Source: Streptococcus hillyeri
GTDB taxonomy: Bacteria; Bacillota; Bacilli; Lactobacillales; Streptococcaceae
Assembly: GCF_003686955.1 (NCBI RefSeq)
Contig: NZ_RCVM01000007.1
Location: forward strand, 1 to 64,000
Reading direction: 5' to 3'
Length of the DNA: 64,000 nt
Of this stretch, positions 1 through 7,847 are shown piece by piece; the first letter of the stretch is position 1; every line of letters begins with the position of its first letter. The notes beneath the pieces are model-generated. The model saw nothing but the letters and a program-made list of their open reading frames with translations. It was not told the DNA's origin and ran no database searches. The position numbers were made by a program, and so were the translations under genes.

Positions 1-1
1 T

Positions 2-154
2 GAGAATCATAATAGACTCATCCGGCGTTGGTTGCCTAAGGGAAGCAAAAATGCGACTCAACAACAAGTCGCATTTATTGAAAACTGGATTAACAACTAT
101 CCAAAGAAACTATTCAATTATAAATCTTCTATAGAGTTTTTACAGACTGCCTAA
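2..154 (+). CDS. IS30-family-like transposase, C-terminal end only (cut by window start)
   Basis: An open frame enters from the left edge and ends with TAA at 152-154, giving 50 residues. It contains RLIRRWLPKG and QVAFIENWINNYPKK, which I recognise as the C-terminal end of streptococcal IS30-type transposases (the tail after the DDE catalytic core). The catalytic residues lie outside the window, so whether the element is intact cannot be judged here. No terminal inverted repeat is obvious before the tRNA promoter at 218. The element sits directly upstream of a tRNA gene, a common landing area for insertion sequences. Family assignment is from remembered motifs, not a search. Confidence 0.7.
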   Translation, partial: ENHNRLIRRWLPKGSKNATQQQVAFIENWINNYPKKLFNYKSSIEFLQTA

Positions 155-217
155 CTTGAACTTGAAATTTGGCCTCAAAAATTTTTTTGAAAATATGAAA
201 AAAATTTCAAAAATCTA

Positions 218-247
218 TTGACAGGGTGGTGGTATCTCTGCTATAAT
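218..247 (+). promoter_or_regulatory. Promoter of tRNA-Leu
   Basis: TTGACA at 218-223 and TATAAT at 242-247 are perfect consensus hexamers separated by 18 bp. The tRNA begins 16 bases after the -10, as expected for a stable RNA promoter. Confidence 0.85.
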
Positions 248-262
248 TTATTATGTTGCCAA

Positions 263-348
263 GCGGGGATGGCGGAATTGGCAGACGCGCAGGACTAAGG
301 ATCCTGTGGCCGCTTTAGGCCGTGTGGGTTCAAGTCCCACTCTCCGCA
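263..348 (+). tRNA. tRNA-Leu (anticodon AAG)
   Basis: The 86-nt sequence folds as a class II tRNA. The acceptor stem GCGGGGA pairs with TCTCCGC, followed by discriminator A. The anticodon stem CAGGA/TCCTG closes the loop CTAAGGA, giving anticodon AAG, which reads CUU and CUC. A long variable arm (GTGGCCGCTTTAGGCC region) identifies a Leu-type tRNA, and the T arm carries GGTTCAAGTCC. CCA is not encoded, so it must be added after transcription. A consensus promoter precedes it and a terminator follows, so it is a single-gene unit. Confidence 0.95.
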
Positions 349-354
349 GATTAG

Positions 355-378
355 ACCAGTCGTAGGACTGGTTTTTTT
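355..378 (+). terminator. Intrinsic terminator of tRNA-Leu
   Basis: A 7-bp stem ACCAGTC/GACTGGT with a 4-nt loop is followed by a run of seven T. Confidence 0.85.
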
Positions 379-390
379 GTTTATCTTGAT

Positions 391-420
391 AAAAAAAGCC
401 TATCGCTCTGATAGGTTTTT
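391..420. terminator. Second, possibly bidirectional, hairpin terminator
   Basis: The stem CCTATC/GATAGG (399-404 and 410-415) is flanked by an A run upstream and a T run downstream. It could stop transcripts from either side and insulates the binding-protein gene from the tRNA unit. Confidence 0.6.
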
Positions 421-481
421 AATATTATACAAAGGCATGTCGTCGTGGTATCATAGTTTTATTATCTTTAGGAGGATTAAT

Positions 482-1333
482 ATGAAAAAATTAACATTTG
501 GAATCGTTGCGCTTGCATCAACAGTATTGCTTGCAGCATGTGGTTCAAGTGAAAAAACTGAGAAAGCAGCAGATTCAGCAAAATCAGAAAAAGAAAAAGT
601 AGTTCTTGCAACTGTAGGGACAACAAAACCTTTCTCATTTGAAAAAGATGGCAATTTGACTGGTTATGACGTCGAAGTTGCTAAAGCGGTCTTCAAAGGT
701 TCTGATAAATACGAAGTTGAGTACAAAAAAACAGCTTGGTCATCAATCTTTACAGGACTCGACGCTGGTAAATTCCAAATGGCTGGTAACAACTTCTCTT
801 ACAGTGAGGAACGTGCAGCTAAATACCTTTACTCAGCACCAACAGCGACTAACCCACTTGTACTTGCTGTAAATAAAGATAGTGGTATTAAATCAATCAA
901 GGATATCGCTGGTAAAAAGACTCAAGTTGTAGCTGGAACGTCAACTGCCTCAATGCTTGACAAATACAACCAAGCTAATGCTGATAAAGCAACTGAAATT
1001 AACTACACTAACGAAGACATTACACAAATGTTGACAAGTGTTGATGGTGGTAAATTTGACTACAAGATTTTTGAAACACAATCTGTGAAAACTATCATTG
1101 AAGATCAAGGTCTTAACAATGTTGAATTGATTGAATTTGATGCAGCTGACCTTGGTGCAGATACAAACCCATACGTTTACTTCATCTTTGCAGATGGTCA
1201 AGACGACTTACAAAAATTTGTAAACACACGTATTGCGGAGTTGTATGAAGATGGCACACTTGAAAAATTGTCTAACGAATTCCTAGGTGGAACATACTTA
1301 CCAGAAGAAAAAGACGTTAAAGAAGCAAAATAA
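482..1333 (+). CDS. Amino acid ABC transporter substrate-binding lipoprotein
   Basis: This is a 283-residue extracellular solute-binding protein of the family 3 (polar amino acid) type. It would capture an amino acid, possibly cystine or another polar one, for an ABC importer. The start at 482 is fixed by AGGAGG at 470-475; an upstream in-frame ATG at 377 lacks a site and lies in the terminator hairpins. The signal peptide ends in a lipobox, LLAAC, with Cys20 as the predicted lipidated residue. A linker rich in K, E and S follows, then the bilobed domain starting TKPFSFEKDGNLTGYDVEVAK, with WSSIFTGLDAGKFQM and VAGTSTASM typical of the family. No permease or ATPase gene adjoins it, so it is an orphan component serving a transporter encoded elsewhere. 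Substrate is not determinable from sequence alone. Confidence 0.9.
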   Translation: MKKLTFGIVALASTVLLAACGSSEKTEKAADSAKSEKEKVVLATVGTTKPFSFEKDGNLTGYDVEVAKAVFKGSDKYEVEYKKTAWSSIFTGLDAGKFQMAGNNFSYSEERAAKYLYSAPTATNPLVLAVNKDSGIKSIKDIAGKKTQVVAGTSTASMLDKYNQANADKATEINYTNEDITQMLTSVDGGKFDYKIFETQSVKTIIEDQGLNNVELIEFDAADLGADTNPYVYFIFADGQDDLQKFVNTRIAELYEDGTLEKLSNEFLGGTYLPEEKDVKEAK

Positions 1334-1342
1334 ACAGGAAAT

Positions 1343-1374
1343 GGGATGAGAAGCTGAGCTTTCTCGTCCTTTTT
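1343..1374 (+). terminator. Intrinsic terminator after the binding-protein gene
   Basis: The stem GGATGAGAA/TTCTCGTCC (1344-1352 and 1361-1369, one G-T pair) has additional GC pairing in the loop and is followed by TTTTT. Confidence 0.8.
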
Positions 1375-1382
1375 GTTATAAT
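1374..1382 (+). promoter_or_regulatory. Extended -10 promoter of recG
   Basis: TGT-TATAAT occupies 1374-1382 and overlaps the end of the preceding T run. The recG ATG is at 1389, which is about where transcription should begin, so the mRNA may be leaderless. No -35 hexamer is recognisable. Confidence 0.55.
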
Positions 1383-1388
1383 GAAACT

Positions 1389-3404
1389 ATGTTATTAGAT
1401 CAACCGATTGCAACACTCAAAGGTTTTGGTCCCAAGTCTGCGGAGAAGTTTCAGAAGCTTGGACTTTATACCATCGAGGATTTGTTGCTTTATTACCCTT
1501 TTCGTTATGAAGACTTTAAGAGTAAGTCTGTTTTTGAGTTACTAGATGGCGAAAAAGCTGTTATTACAGGGACAGTGGTGACGCCAGCCAATGTCCAGTA
1601 CTACGGTTTTAAGCGGAACCGTCTTTCCTTTAAAATAAAGCAGGGCGAAGCCGTTGTTGCTGTTTCGTTTTTCAATCAGCCTTATCTTGCTGAGAAGATT
1701 GAGCTTGGGACTGAGGTAGCTATTTTTGGGAAATGGGAAGAGAAAAAGTCTGCGGTGACAGGGATGAAAATTCTGGCTCAGGTGGAAGATGACATGCAGC
1801 CAGTTTATCATGTTGCTCAAGGAATCTCGCAGACTGCCCTTGTCAAAGCTATTAAAGCAGCTTTTGAGAGCGGTGCCTTAGAAGAAATTAAAGAGAATCT
1901 ACCAGATGTTTTTCTGATGAATTATCGTCTACTGGGACGCCAGGAAGCGGTGCGTGCCATGCATTTTCCCAAAGATTTGGCAGAATACAAACAGGCTCTA
2001 CGTCGCATCAAATTTAAAGAACTCTTTTATTTCCAAATGCGTTTGCAGGTTTTAAAGGCTGAAAACAAATCTGAGACAAATGGACTAGCTATTTCCTATG
2101 ACAAGCAGAAAGTGGCTGATAAGATTGCTGCTCTGCCATTTCCTTTAACCAAAGCTCAGGAACGGAGTTTGTCTGAAATTTTAGCCGATATGGCGTCAGG
2201 TGCCCATATGAATCGTCTCTTGCAGGGAGATGTGGGATCAGGTAAGACAGTCATTGCCAGTCTTGCCATGTACGCTGCTCATACGGCTGGACTTCAGTCT
2301 GCTCTTATGGTTCCAACGGAGATTTTAGTCGAGCAACATTTTGAGAGCTTAACCAATTTATTTCCAGAGCTCAATGTCGCTCTTTTGACCTCTGGGATGA
2401 AAGCGGCAGTGAAAAAGGCGGCTCTAGCTGGTATTGCGGATGGTTCGGTGGAGATGATTGTGGGGACGCATTCGCTGATTCAGGACGCTGTGACCTACCA
2501 CAATCTTGGTTTGGTTATCACCGATGAACAGCATCGTTTTGGGGTGAATCAACGCCGTATTTTCCGTGAAAAGGGGAACAATCCTGATGTACTCATGATG
2601 ACAGCAACGCCAATTCCAAGGACCCTTGCCATTACAGCCTTTGGAGAGATGGATGTGTCCATCATTGATGAACTCCCTGCTGGGCGCAAGCCTATTGTCA
2701 CCAGATGGGTCAAGCACCAGCAATTAGAGACGGTTTTGGACTGGTTAAAAGGTGAATTAGCCAAAGGCTCTCAAGCCTACTTTATCTCTCCTCTTATCGA
2801 GGAGTCTGAGGCGATGGATTTGAAAAATGCGGTGGCTCTGCACGAAGAATTGACCGCATATTTTAGTGATACCGCCACAGTCGCCCTTATGCACGGTCGT
2901 ATGAAAAATGATGATAAAGATCAAATCATGCAGGACTTTAAAGCGAAAAAGTCACAAATTTTAGTATCAACGACCGTCATTGAAGTAGGGGTTAACGTTC
3001 CAAATGCTACAGTGATGGTCATCATGGATGCCGACCGTTTTGGGCTCAGTCAACTTCATCAGCTGCGTGGACGTGTCGGACGTGGCGATAAGCAGTCCTA
3101 CTGTGTCCTAGTGGCCAATCCTAAAAATGAAGTCGGTAAAAAGAGAATGTATGCTATGGTTGAGACAACAGATGGCTTTGTCTTGGCGGAAGAGGACCTC
3201 AAAATGCGTGGTTCAGGTGAAATCTTTGGGACACGCCAATCAGGTATTCCAGAATTTAAAACGGCTGACATTGTCGAAGACTACCATATCTTGGAAGAGG
3301 CTAGACGCGTCGCTTCGGAAATCGTCACCGATAACAACTGGAAACAAGATCCTCGCTGGACAGCTATTGTTAACAATGTAGAGGTCAAAGGTGAGTTTGA
3401 TTAG
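1389..3404 (+). CDS. recG: ATP-dependent DNA helicase RecG
   Basis: RecG is a superfamily 2 helicase that regresses stalled replication forks and branch-migrates Holliday junctions. The 671-residue length is normal. The N-terminal wedge/OB domain starts MLLDQPIATLKGFGPKSAEK; YYGFKRNRLSF lies near residue 77. The helicase core shows Walker A GDVGSGKT at 280-287, the DEQH box at 379-382, motif III TATPIPRT at 405-412, and motif VI QLRGRVGRG near 558. A C-terminal RecG segment with EDLKMRGSGEIFGTRQSG follows. The ATG at 1389 matches the N-terminus of other streptococcal RecG proteins, yet there is no Shine-Dalgarno sequence and an extended -10 box lies immediately upstream, so translation may be leaderless. 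It is monocistronic by appearance; an ABC transporter pair follows after 129 bp. Confidence 0.98.
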   Translation: MLLDQPIATLKGFGPKSAEKFQKLGLYTIEDLLLYYPFRYEDFKSKSVFELLDGEKAVITGTVVTPANVQYYGFKRNRLSFKIKQGEAVVAVSFFNQPYLAEKIELGTEVAIFGKWEEKKSAVTGMKILAQVEDDMQPVYHVAQGISQTALVKAIKAAFESGALEEIKENLPDVFLMNYRLLGRQEAVRAMHFPKDLAEYKQALRRIKFKELFYFQMRLQVLKAENKSETNGLAISYDKQKVADKIAALPFPLTKAQERSLSEILADMASGAHMNRLLQGDVGSGKTVIASLAMYAAHTAGLQSALMVPTEILVEQHFESLTNLFPELNVALLTSGMKAAVKKAALAGIADGSVEMIVGTHSLIQDAVTYHNLGLVITDEQHRFGVNQRRIFREKGNNPDVLMMTATPIPRTLAITAFGEMDVSIIDELPAGRKPIVTRWVKHQQLETVLDWLKGELAKGSQAYFISPLIEESEAMDLKNAVALHEELTAYFSDTATVALMHGRMKNDDKDQIMQDFKAKKSQILVSTTVIEVGVNVPNATVMVIMDADRFGLSQLHQLRGRVGRGDKQSYCVLVANPKNEVGKKRMYAMVETTDGFVLAEEDLKMRGSGEIFGTRQSGIPEFKTADIVEDYHILEEARRVASEIVTDNNWKQDPRWTAIVNNVEVKGEFD

Positions 3405-3466
3405 GGATTGTTAGTCAAGACTATCTAATATAATATATAAAGAGAAGTAACAACTTTAAAAAGTTT

Positions 3467-3501
3467 GTTATACTAAGTATAACAAGTGTTGACTTAACAC
3501 T
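3467..3501. promoter_or_regulatory. Two adjacent palindromes upstream of the ABC transporter
   Basis: GTTATAC-TAA-GTATAAC (3467-3483) is a perfect palindrome overlapping a TATACT -10-like hexamer (3469-3474). It is followed at once by AGTGTT-GACTT-AACACT (3485-3501). The ATPase gene starts at 3534 behind AAGGAG. The arrangement suggests an operator for a regulator not encoded next to it. Confidence 0.45.
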
Positions 3502-3533
3502 CAACACTCATATCAATAGTAAGGAGTAAGGTT

Positions 3534-4268
3534 ATGGAATCTGTTGCCATTGAAGTCACTCATTTATCTCAGACGTTTGAACTAAATAAAGGTAAGAAAT
3601 TACCCATTTTGAAAGACATTAGTTTTTCGTCGAGTTATGGAGAATTTATCTCAATATTGGGAGTTAGTGGTTCGGGAAAATCAACATTGTTGAAAGCTAT
3701 AGCTAGTCTGTTAAAACCAACTTCTGGAGAAGTCTATATAAACGGCATCAATCCTTATAAGTTAAATAGTAATAAATTAGCTGCCTTTAGACGTGAAGAA
3801 GTATCGCTTATTTTCCAATCCTACAACCTAGTTCCAGCCCTGCCTGTTTTTGAAAATATTGTACTTCCTTTACGTTTGGGGCATAAACCAATCAATAGGC
3901 AAGAAGTGATTAACTTGCTTCAACAAATGAATTTTGAGGCAGATATCAATGCTAAGGTAGAAAATTTATCTGGTGGTGAACAACAAAAAGTAGCGATTGC
4001 TAGAGCCATTTTATCTAATAGTCGTATTATTTTAGCGGATGAACCGACCGGTGCTTTAGATAGTAACTCTCGACAAGCTATTTTTGAATTACTGCGAGAG
4101 CTGACACACCAAGGAAAATGTGTCTTGATGGTGACGCATGATTTAGAGCTGGCATCATATACCGATAAATCTCTTATTTTAAAAGATGGTCTGATAGCAC
4201 AAATTATTGAAACTCCTTCTGCCTCAGAGCTTTATCAAGCTTTGGAAGTCGGTACGACTGGAAAGTAG
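3534..4268 (+). CDS. ABC transporter ATP-binding protein (MacB/LolD-like class)
   Basis: This is a 244-residue ATPase that energises the permease encoded 9 bp downstream. Walker A is GVSGSGKST (residues 43-51), the Q-loop is in LIFQSYNLVPALPVFENI, the signature is LSGGEQQKVAIARAI (from about 145), and Walker B is IILADEPTGALD, followed by the switch-histidine segment VLMVTHD. ADEPTGALD and the NLVPALPVFENI stretch are typical of the class that works with FtsX-type permeases in export, peptide resistance or mechanotransmission rather than nutrient import. A strong AAGGAG precedes the start and two palindromes lie upstream. There is no adjacent two-component system, so the regulated signal cannot be read from context. 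Confidence 0.92.
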   Translation: MESVAIEVTHLSQTFELNKGKKLPILKDISFSSSYGEFISILGVSGSGKSTLLKAIASLLKPTSGEVYINGINPYKLNSNKLAAFRREEVSLIFQSYNLVPALPVFENIVLPLRLGHKPINRQEVINLLQQMNFEADINAKVENLSGGEQQKVAIARAILSNSRIILADEPTGALDSNSRQAIFELLRELTHQGKCVLMVTHDLELASYTDKSLILKDGLIAQIIETPSASELYQALEVGTTGK

Positions 4269-4277
4269 GGTGAGAAG

Positions 4278-5603
4278 ATGCTGAGATTGATTTATTACCA
4301 ATTTTTATATTCTAAGAAACAGTGGCTAGGAACGATTCCTCTGTTGTTGGTTTCAAGTCTTCTTGTTGGAATGTCTGTTATTGGGATTAGAAGTACATTA
4401 GGAGTATCCTACAATGGTGAGATGCTTTTCAAGATGTTCATTTTTTTTGGTGGAGTTACCTTATTTTTACTGGTTTCTAATTTGATGACATTTTTGATTG
4501 AACTTTTTAAAAAAGATTATCAACTTTGGTCAATTTTAGGGGCTAGCGATATCCAGCTATCCTTATTAATGGGAGCCCAACTTTTTGTAATTGCTTTTTT
4601 GGTCAGTGTAGTTGGTCTGGGACTTGGAACGGTCAGTGTTGGTCCTTATTATCAGCTGATGCAATTGTTGATTGGCAAGGAAGAGTTGCCAGATGTGGCG
4701 ATTGTTGTTAATCTTCTTGATTTAATAGTAGGTTCGCTACTGGTTCCAGTGATAGCTGGGCTTGCGGGTTGTTTCTATGCTTATAAAGTCATCAAGCAAG
4801 GCAGTTTATTTACCATGAAATTTGTGAAGACATCACGGTTATCAAAAGTTATTTCTACTGTGAAGATTATTTCCATTTTAGGAACATGGCTGGCGCTTGT
4901 CTATTTCCTATTAGCCATGAATGACATTCAATCAAAAGATAACTTGATTAGAAATTCAAGTATGACATTAGTTCTTCTACTTTTGAATTTATTAGTCATA
5001 CAAGTGGTGACACCAAGATTACAAATATTTTTTATTCGTTTGAGCCAATTATTACCCTATCCAAAAAGTTTTGGTGATATTATTAGCGGGTGGCAACTAC
5101 TCCATTATCCTCTCTATTTAAAAACGCTACAGTCATCCATGGCTATGGGATTGACCTTGGTTTCGGGATTTATTCTCATTACTCAAAATCTATCTGCTAG
5201 AAATGCTTCCGACAGCGTTAGGGAAAGTATCGTCTCTTTTATTGCTTATTTATTGACACCAATTCTATTGATTTTAGCCAATGCTATTTCAATTACAATC
5301 CTGTCAAGTAGTCAGGAAAAAAGAGATATTCAGCAATTACAAATTTTAGGAGTTTCTAAGAGCCAGCTGTTGGTTATCCATGTTTGGGAGGGGATTAGAC
5401 AGTCGATGCTTGTTGTGCTGGTCTCATTACTTTTCAATGGACTGATGTTTTTGATTGTTGAAAAAATTGCAGAGACAATCAATGGTGAGATACGAAGTAT
5501 TGTTGGAATGTGGCTCCCTACAGTTATTTTTATTCTTTTAATATTTTTCGTTATCCTGTTGACTAAGATGCTTAGTGGAAGGCAGAGTGAGGAAAGAACA
5601 TAA
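4278..5603 (+). CDS. ABC transporter permease, FtsX-like, function unknown
   Basis: This 441-residue membrane protein has roughly eight to ten hydrophobic segments. The first begins near residue 17 (TIPLLLVSSLLVGMSVIGI); further pairs lie around 45-65, 95-120, 140-165 and 190-215, and there is a C-terminal group from about 315 onward ending in VIFILLIFFVILL. The segment QLQILGVSKSQLLVIHVWEG resembles the coupling helix region of FtsX-domain permeases. It is co-transcribed with the ATPase upstream (9-bp gap, start preceded by GGGTGAG). A terminator follows. The partner pair resembles bacteriocin or peptide efflux and sensing transporters, but no substrate can be assigned. Confidence 0.85.
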   Translation: MLRLIYYQFLYSKKQWLGTIPLLLVSSLLVGMSVIGIRSTLGVSYNGEMLFKMFIFFGGVTLFLLVSNLMTFLIELFKKDYQLWSILGASDIQLSLLMGAQLFVIAFLVSVVGLGLGTVSVGPYYQLMQLLIGKEELPDVAIVVNLLDLIVGSLLVPVIAGLAGCFYAYKVIKQGSLFTMKFVKTSRLSKVISTVKIISILGTWLALVYFLLAMNDIQSKDNLIRNSSMTLVLLLLNLLVIQVVTPRLQIFFIRLSQLLPYPKSFGDIISGWQLLHYPLYLKTLQSSMAMGLTLVSGFILITQNLSARNASDSVRESIVSFIAYLLTPILLILANAISITILSSSQEKRDIQQLQILGVSKSQLLVIHVWEGIRQSMLVVLVSLLFNGLMFLIVEKIAETINGEIRSIVGMWLPTVIFILLIFFVILLTKMLSGRQSEERT

Positions 5604-5614
5604 GACTGATGTTT

Positions 5615-5641
5615 ACGCCTGAACCATTCTCAGGCGTTTTT
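5615..5641 (+). terminator. Intrinsic terminator
   Basis: The stem ACGCCTGA/TCAGGCGT (5615-5622 and 5630-5637) is followed by TTTTT. Confidence 0.88.
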
Positions 5642-5662
5642 AGCTATCATGAAATGATTTTC

Positions 5663-5724
5663 TTTGAAAAAGCTTTCAAAAAAACAGGAAAAATATTGGC
5701 AAACGGTTTCAAAAATGATAAAAT
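5663..5724 (+). promoter_or_regulatory. Promoter and operator-like sites of the LacI-family regulator gene
   Basis: TTGGCA (5696-5701) and TAAAAT (5719-5724) are 17 bp apart, with TGA before the -10. The spacer contains GCAAACGGTTTCAA (5699-5712), a degenerate copy of the perfect operators found before the permease operon and also cre-like. Upstream lies TTTGAAA-N4-TTTCAAA (5663-5680). The layout predicts autoregulation, with possible CcpA input. Confidence 0.6.
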
Positions 5725-5758
5725 GATGAAAACTAATTGGGGAAAGGAGAAATTTAAC

Positions 5759-6748
5759 ATGGTACCTGTCAAAAAATCAATTACGATGAAAGATGTCGCT
5801 AAGTTAGCCGGGGTTAGTGTGGGAACAGTTTCGCGCGTGATTAATAATGAAAATGGAATCAAGGAGCTAACCTTAACAAAAGTCAAATCAGCTATTGAAG
5901 AACTCAATTATATTCCAGATGCTTATGCGCGTGGGATGAAAAAAAATAAGACTGAGACAGTTGCCTTGATTATTCCCACAATTTGGCATCCCTTCTTTGC
6001 GGAGTTTGCCTACTTTGTAGAAAATGAGCTGAGCAATCAGAATTATAAAATGCTGCTCTGCAATATTTCCGGATCTAAAAAGGAAATCGAATACATCACC
6101 ATGCTCCAGCAAAATAAGGTGGATGGGATTATTGCGATTACCTATAGCCCAATCGAAGATTATTTAACAACCAATATTCCATTTGTGAGTATTGACCGTA
6201 CTTATGACAATAAAAACATTGCCTGCGTGACTTCAGATAATAAGGCGGGTGGCTGTCTAGCGGCAAAAATGCTACTTGAAAAAGGGTGTCAACAGTTAGC
6301 TTTTATTGGTGGACATAATCAGACGACCAATGAAACCAAAAATCGTCACAGGTATTTTAAGCAGTCCCTTGAAGAGTTAGGAAAAAACTGTCATGTTTTA
6401 GACTACGATGAGGATATGGGAGATACCAAAGAACAAGTTAGAGCTTTCTTGGAAGAGCATCCAGCTATTGATGGCATTTTCACGATTAATGACTTCTTGG
6501 CATTGGATGTTATTGAAATTCTAAGACAGTTGGGAAAACGTGTCCCAGAAGATGTTCAAGTCATTGGTTATGACGGCATTCGTTTAGCGATGGAGCGAAA
6601 AAATCCAGTGAGTACGATTAAGCAACCCTTAGAGGATATGGCAAAAGAAGCTGTTCAAATTTTACTAAGTATTATTGATGGCGTTCCTCACAAAATGCAG
6701 TCAATTTTACCCATTTCCTTTATCGAAGGTCCAACGACAAAAAATTAA
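5759..6748 (+). CDS. LacI-family sugar-responsive repressor (SusR-like)
   Basis: This is a 329-residue regulator. The N-terminal helix-turn-helix (residues about 9-28, TMKDVAKLAGVSVGTVSRVIN) and the hinge with YIPDAYARGMKK are classical LacI/GalR features; the periplasmic-binding-protein-like effector domain follows, with VDGIIAITYS and DVQVIGYDG. The start at 5759 is chosen because AAAGGAG lies at 5744-5750; longer in-frame extensions run through the terminator. It precedes an oligosaccharide uptake and hydrolysis operon whose promoter carries two perfect TTGAAACGTTTCAA operators, so it is very likely the local repressor, released by a fructose-containing sugar. The same arrangement occurs in the pneumococcal sus/fus locus (recalled, not searched). 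A similar half-degenerate site in its own promoter suggests autoregulation. Confidence 0.93.
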   Translation: MVPVKKSITMKDVAKLAGVSVGTVSRVINNENGIKELTLTKVKSAIEELNYIPDAYARGMKKNKTETVALIIPTIWHPFFAEFAYFVENELSNQNYKMLLCNISGSKKEIEYITMLQQNKVDGIIAITYSPIEDYLTTNIPFVSIDRTYDNKNIACVTSDNKAGGCLAAKMLLEKGCQQLAFIGGHNQTTNETKNRHRYFKQSLEELGKNCHVLDYDEDMGDTKEQVRAFLEEHPAIDGIFTINDFLALDVIEILRQLGKRVPEDVQVIGYDGIRLAMERKNPVSTIKQPLEDMAKEAVQILLSIIDGVPHKMQSILPISFIEGPTTKN

Positions 6749-6767
6749 AATTTTTTTGCAAAAACGG

Positions 6768-6796
6768 TTGACAGAAATCGCTTACAATGATAAGAT
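6768..6796 (+). promoter_or_regulatory. Promoter of the oligosaccharide operon with a cre-like site
   Basis: TTGACA (6768-6773) is followed after 17 bp by TAAGAT (6791-6796) with TGA directly before it (extended -10). AGAAATCGCTTACA (6773-6786) in the spacer matches 12 of 14 positions of the cre consensus, so CcpA repression is plausible. Confidence 0.65.
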
Positions 6797-6837
6797 GTTA
6801 CTGTAATCAAAAGATACAATTTTTATTTAACAAAAAA

Positions 6838-6851
6838 TTGAAACGTTTCAA
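6838..6851. promoter_or_regulatory. LacI-family operator O1
   Basis: TTGAAACGTTTCAA is a perfect 14-bp palindrome with the central CG typical of LacI/GalR operators. It lies downstream of the predicted transcription start. Confidence 0.85.
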
Positions 6852-6891
6852 AGGTTTTTGGAAGCAAAGGCCTTTGCCTATTCTTTAAAAA

Positions 6892-6905
6892 TTGAAACGT
6901 TTCAA
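6892..6905. promoter_or_regulatory. LacI-family operator O2
   Basis: This is an identical copy of O1, 54 bp further along, ending just before the AAGGAGGAG ribosome binding site of the first permease. Two identical sites five helical turns apart suit looping or cooperative roadblock repression. Confidence 0.85.
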
Positions 6906-6917
6906 AAAGGAGGAGCT

Positions 6918-7838
6918 ATGGCTGTTGCTAGTGTGAAAAAGACTGGTTTATGGGAACGCATTAAAAGACAACGTTTCTTGCTTTTGATGATTTTACCGGG
7001 ACTTTTACTAACCTTTGTCTTTCGCTATATTCCCATGTATGGGGTCTTGATTGCCTTCAAAGATTTCAATCCTTTAAAGGGAGTCTGGGGAAGTGAGTGG
7101 GTTTGGTTTGAAGAGTTCTCAAAATTCTTATCATCACCTAATTTCATGGTTTTATTAGGCAATACTTTGAAATTGAGTGTTTATGGTTTGGTTTTAGGCT
7201 TCTTCCCGCCAATTATCTTGGCGATTATGCTCAATCTCTTGATTAGTGATAAGGCTAAGAAACGTATTCAATTGATTCTCTATGCGCCAAACTTTATTTC
7301 TGTTATCGTTATTGTCGGTATGATTTTCCTTTTCTTCTCAGCAGAAGGTCCTGTAAATGGCATCCTATCGCACTTTGGTCTTAAGACAAACTTTATGACA
7401 GAGCCAGACTACTTTAGACCTTTGTATATCTTTAGTGGTATTTGGCAAGGGATGGGTTGGGCTTCAACGCTTTACACAGCAACTTTGGTCAATGTGGACA
7501 CATCACTCATTGAAGCAGCTCAGCTTGATGGGGCAAATATTTTCCAACGTATTCGTCACATTGATTTACCAGCTTTGAAACCAATCATTGTCATTCAATT
7601 TATCTTGGCGGCTGGTAACATCATGAGTGTTGGTTATGAAAAAGCCTTCTTGATGCAAACCAGCTTGAACTTAACCGCTTCTGAAATCATTTCAACCTAT
7701 GTCTACAAGGTCGGTCTTGTTTCAGGAGATTACTCATACTCAACAGCGGTTGGTTTGTTTAACTCAGTCATTAACATGATCTTGCTCTTCTCAGTGAATA
7801 AAATTGTTGAACGTCTCAATGATGGTGAAGGGCTCTAG
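6918..7838 (+). CDS. Carbohydrate ABC transporter permease 1 (LplB/SusT1-like)
   Basis: This is a 306-residue inner-membrane permease with six predicted helices, of the family that pairs with large lipoprotein binding proteins. The start at 6918 follows AAGGAGGAG and lies after the second operator; an upstream in-frame start at 6858 would run through the operator. The N-terminus has a first helix FLLLMILPGLLLTFVF; the EAA loop that contacts the ATPase is visible as EAAQLDGANIFQRIRHIDLPAL. It forms a heterodimer with the next gene product (9-bp gap). No ATPase is encoded in this operon, so a shared MsmK-type ATPase is expected to energise it. The likely substrates are fructo-oligosaccharides or sucrose, judged from the linked GH32 enzyme. 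Confidence 0.94.
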   Translation: MAVASVKKTGLWERIKRQRFLLLMILPGLLLTFVFRYIPMYGVLIAFKDFNPLKGVWGSEWVWFEEFSKFLSSPNFMVLLGNTLKLSVYGLVLGFFPPIILAIMLNLLISDKAKKRIQLILYAPNFISVIVIVGMIFLFFSAEGPVNGILSHFGLKTNFMTEPDYFRPLYIFSGIWQGMGWASTLYTATLVNVDTSLIEAAQLDGANIFQRIRHIDLPALKPIIVIQFILAAGNIMSVGYEKAFLMQTSLNLTASEIISTYVYKVGLVSGDYSYSTAVGLFNSVINMILLFSVNKIVERLNDGEGL

Positions 7839-7847
7839 GAGGTAGTT

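Noticed and set aside
5609-5758. N-terminal extension of the LacI-family regulator by 50 codons
   Set aside because: It runs through the preceding terminator, operator and promoter; the strong AAAGGAG favours 5759.
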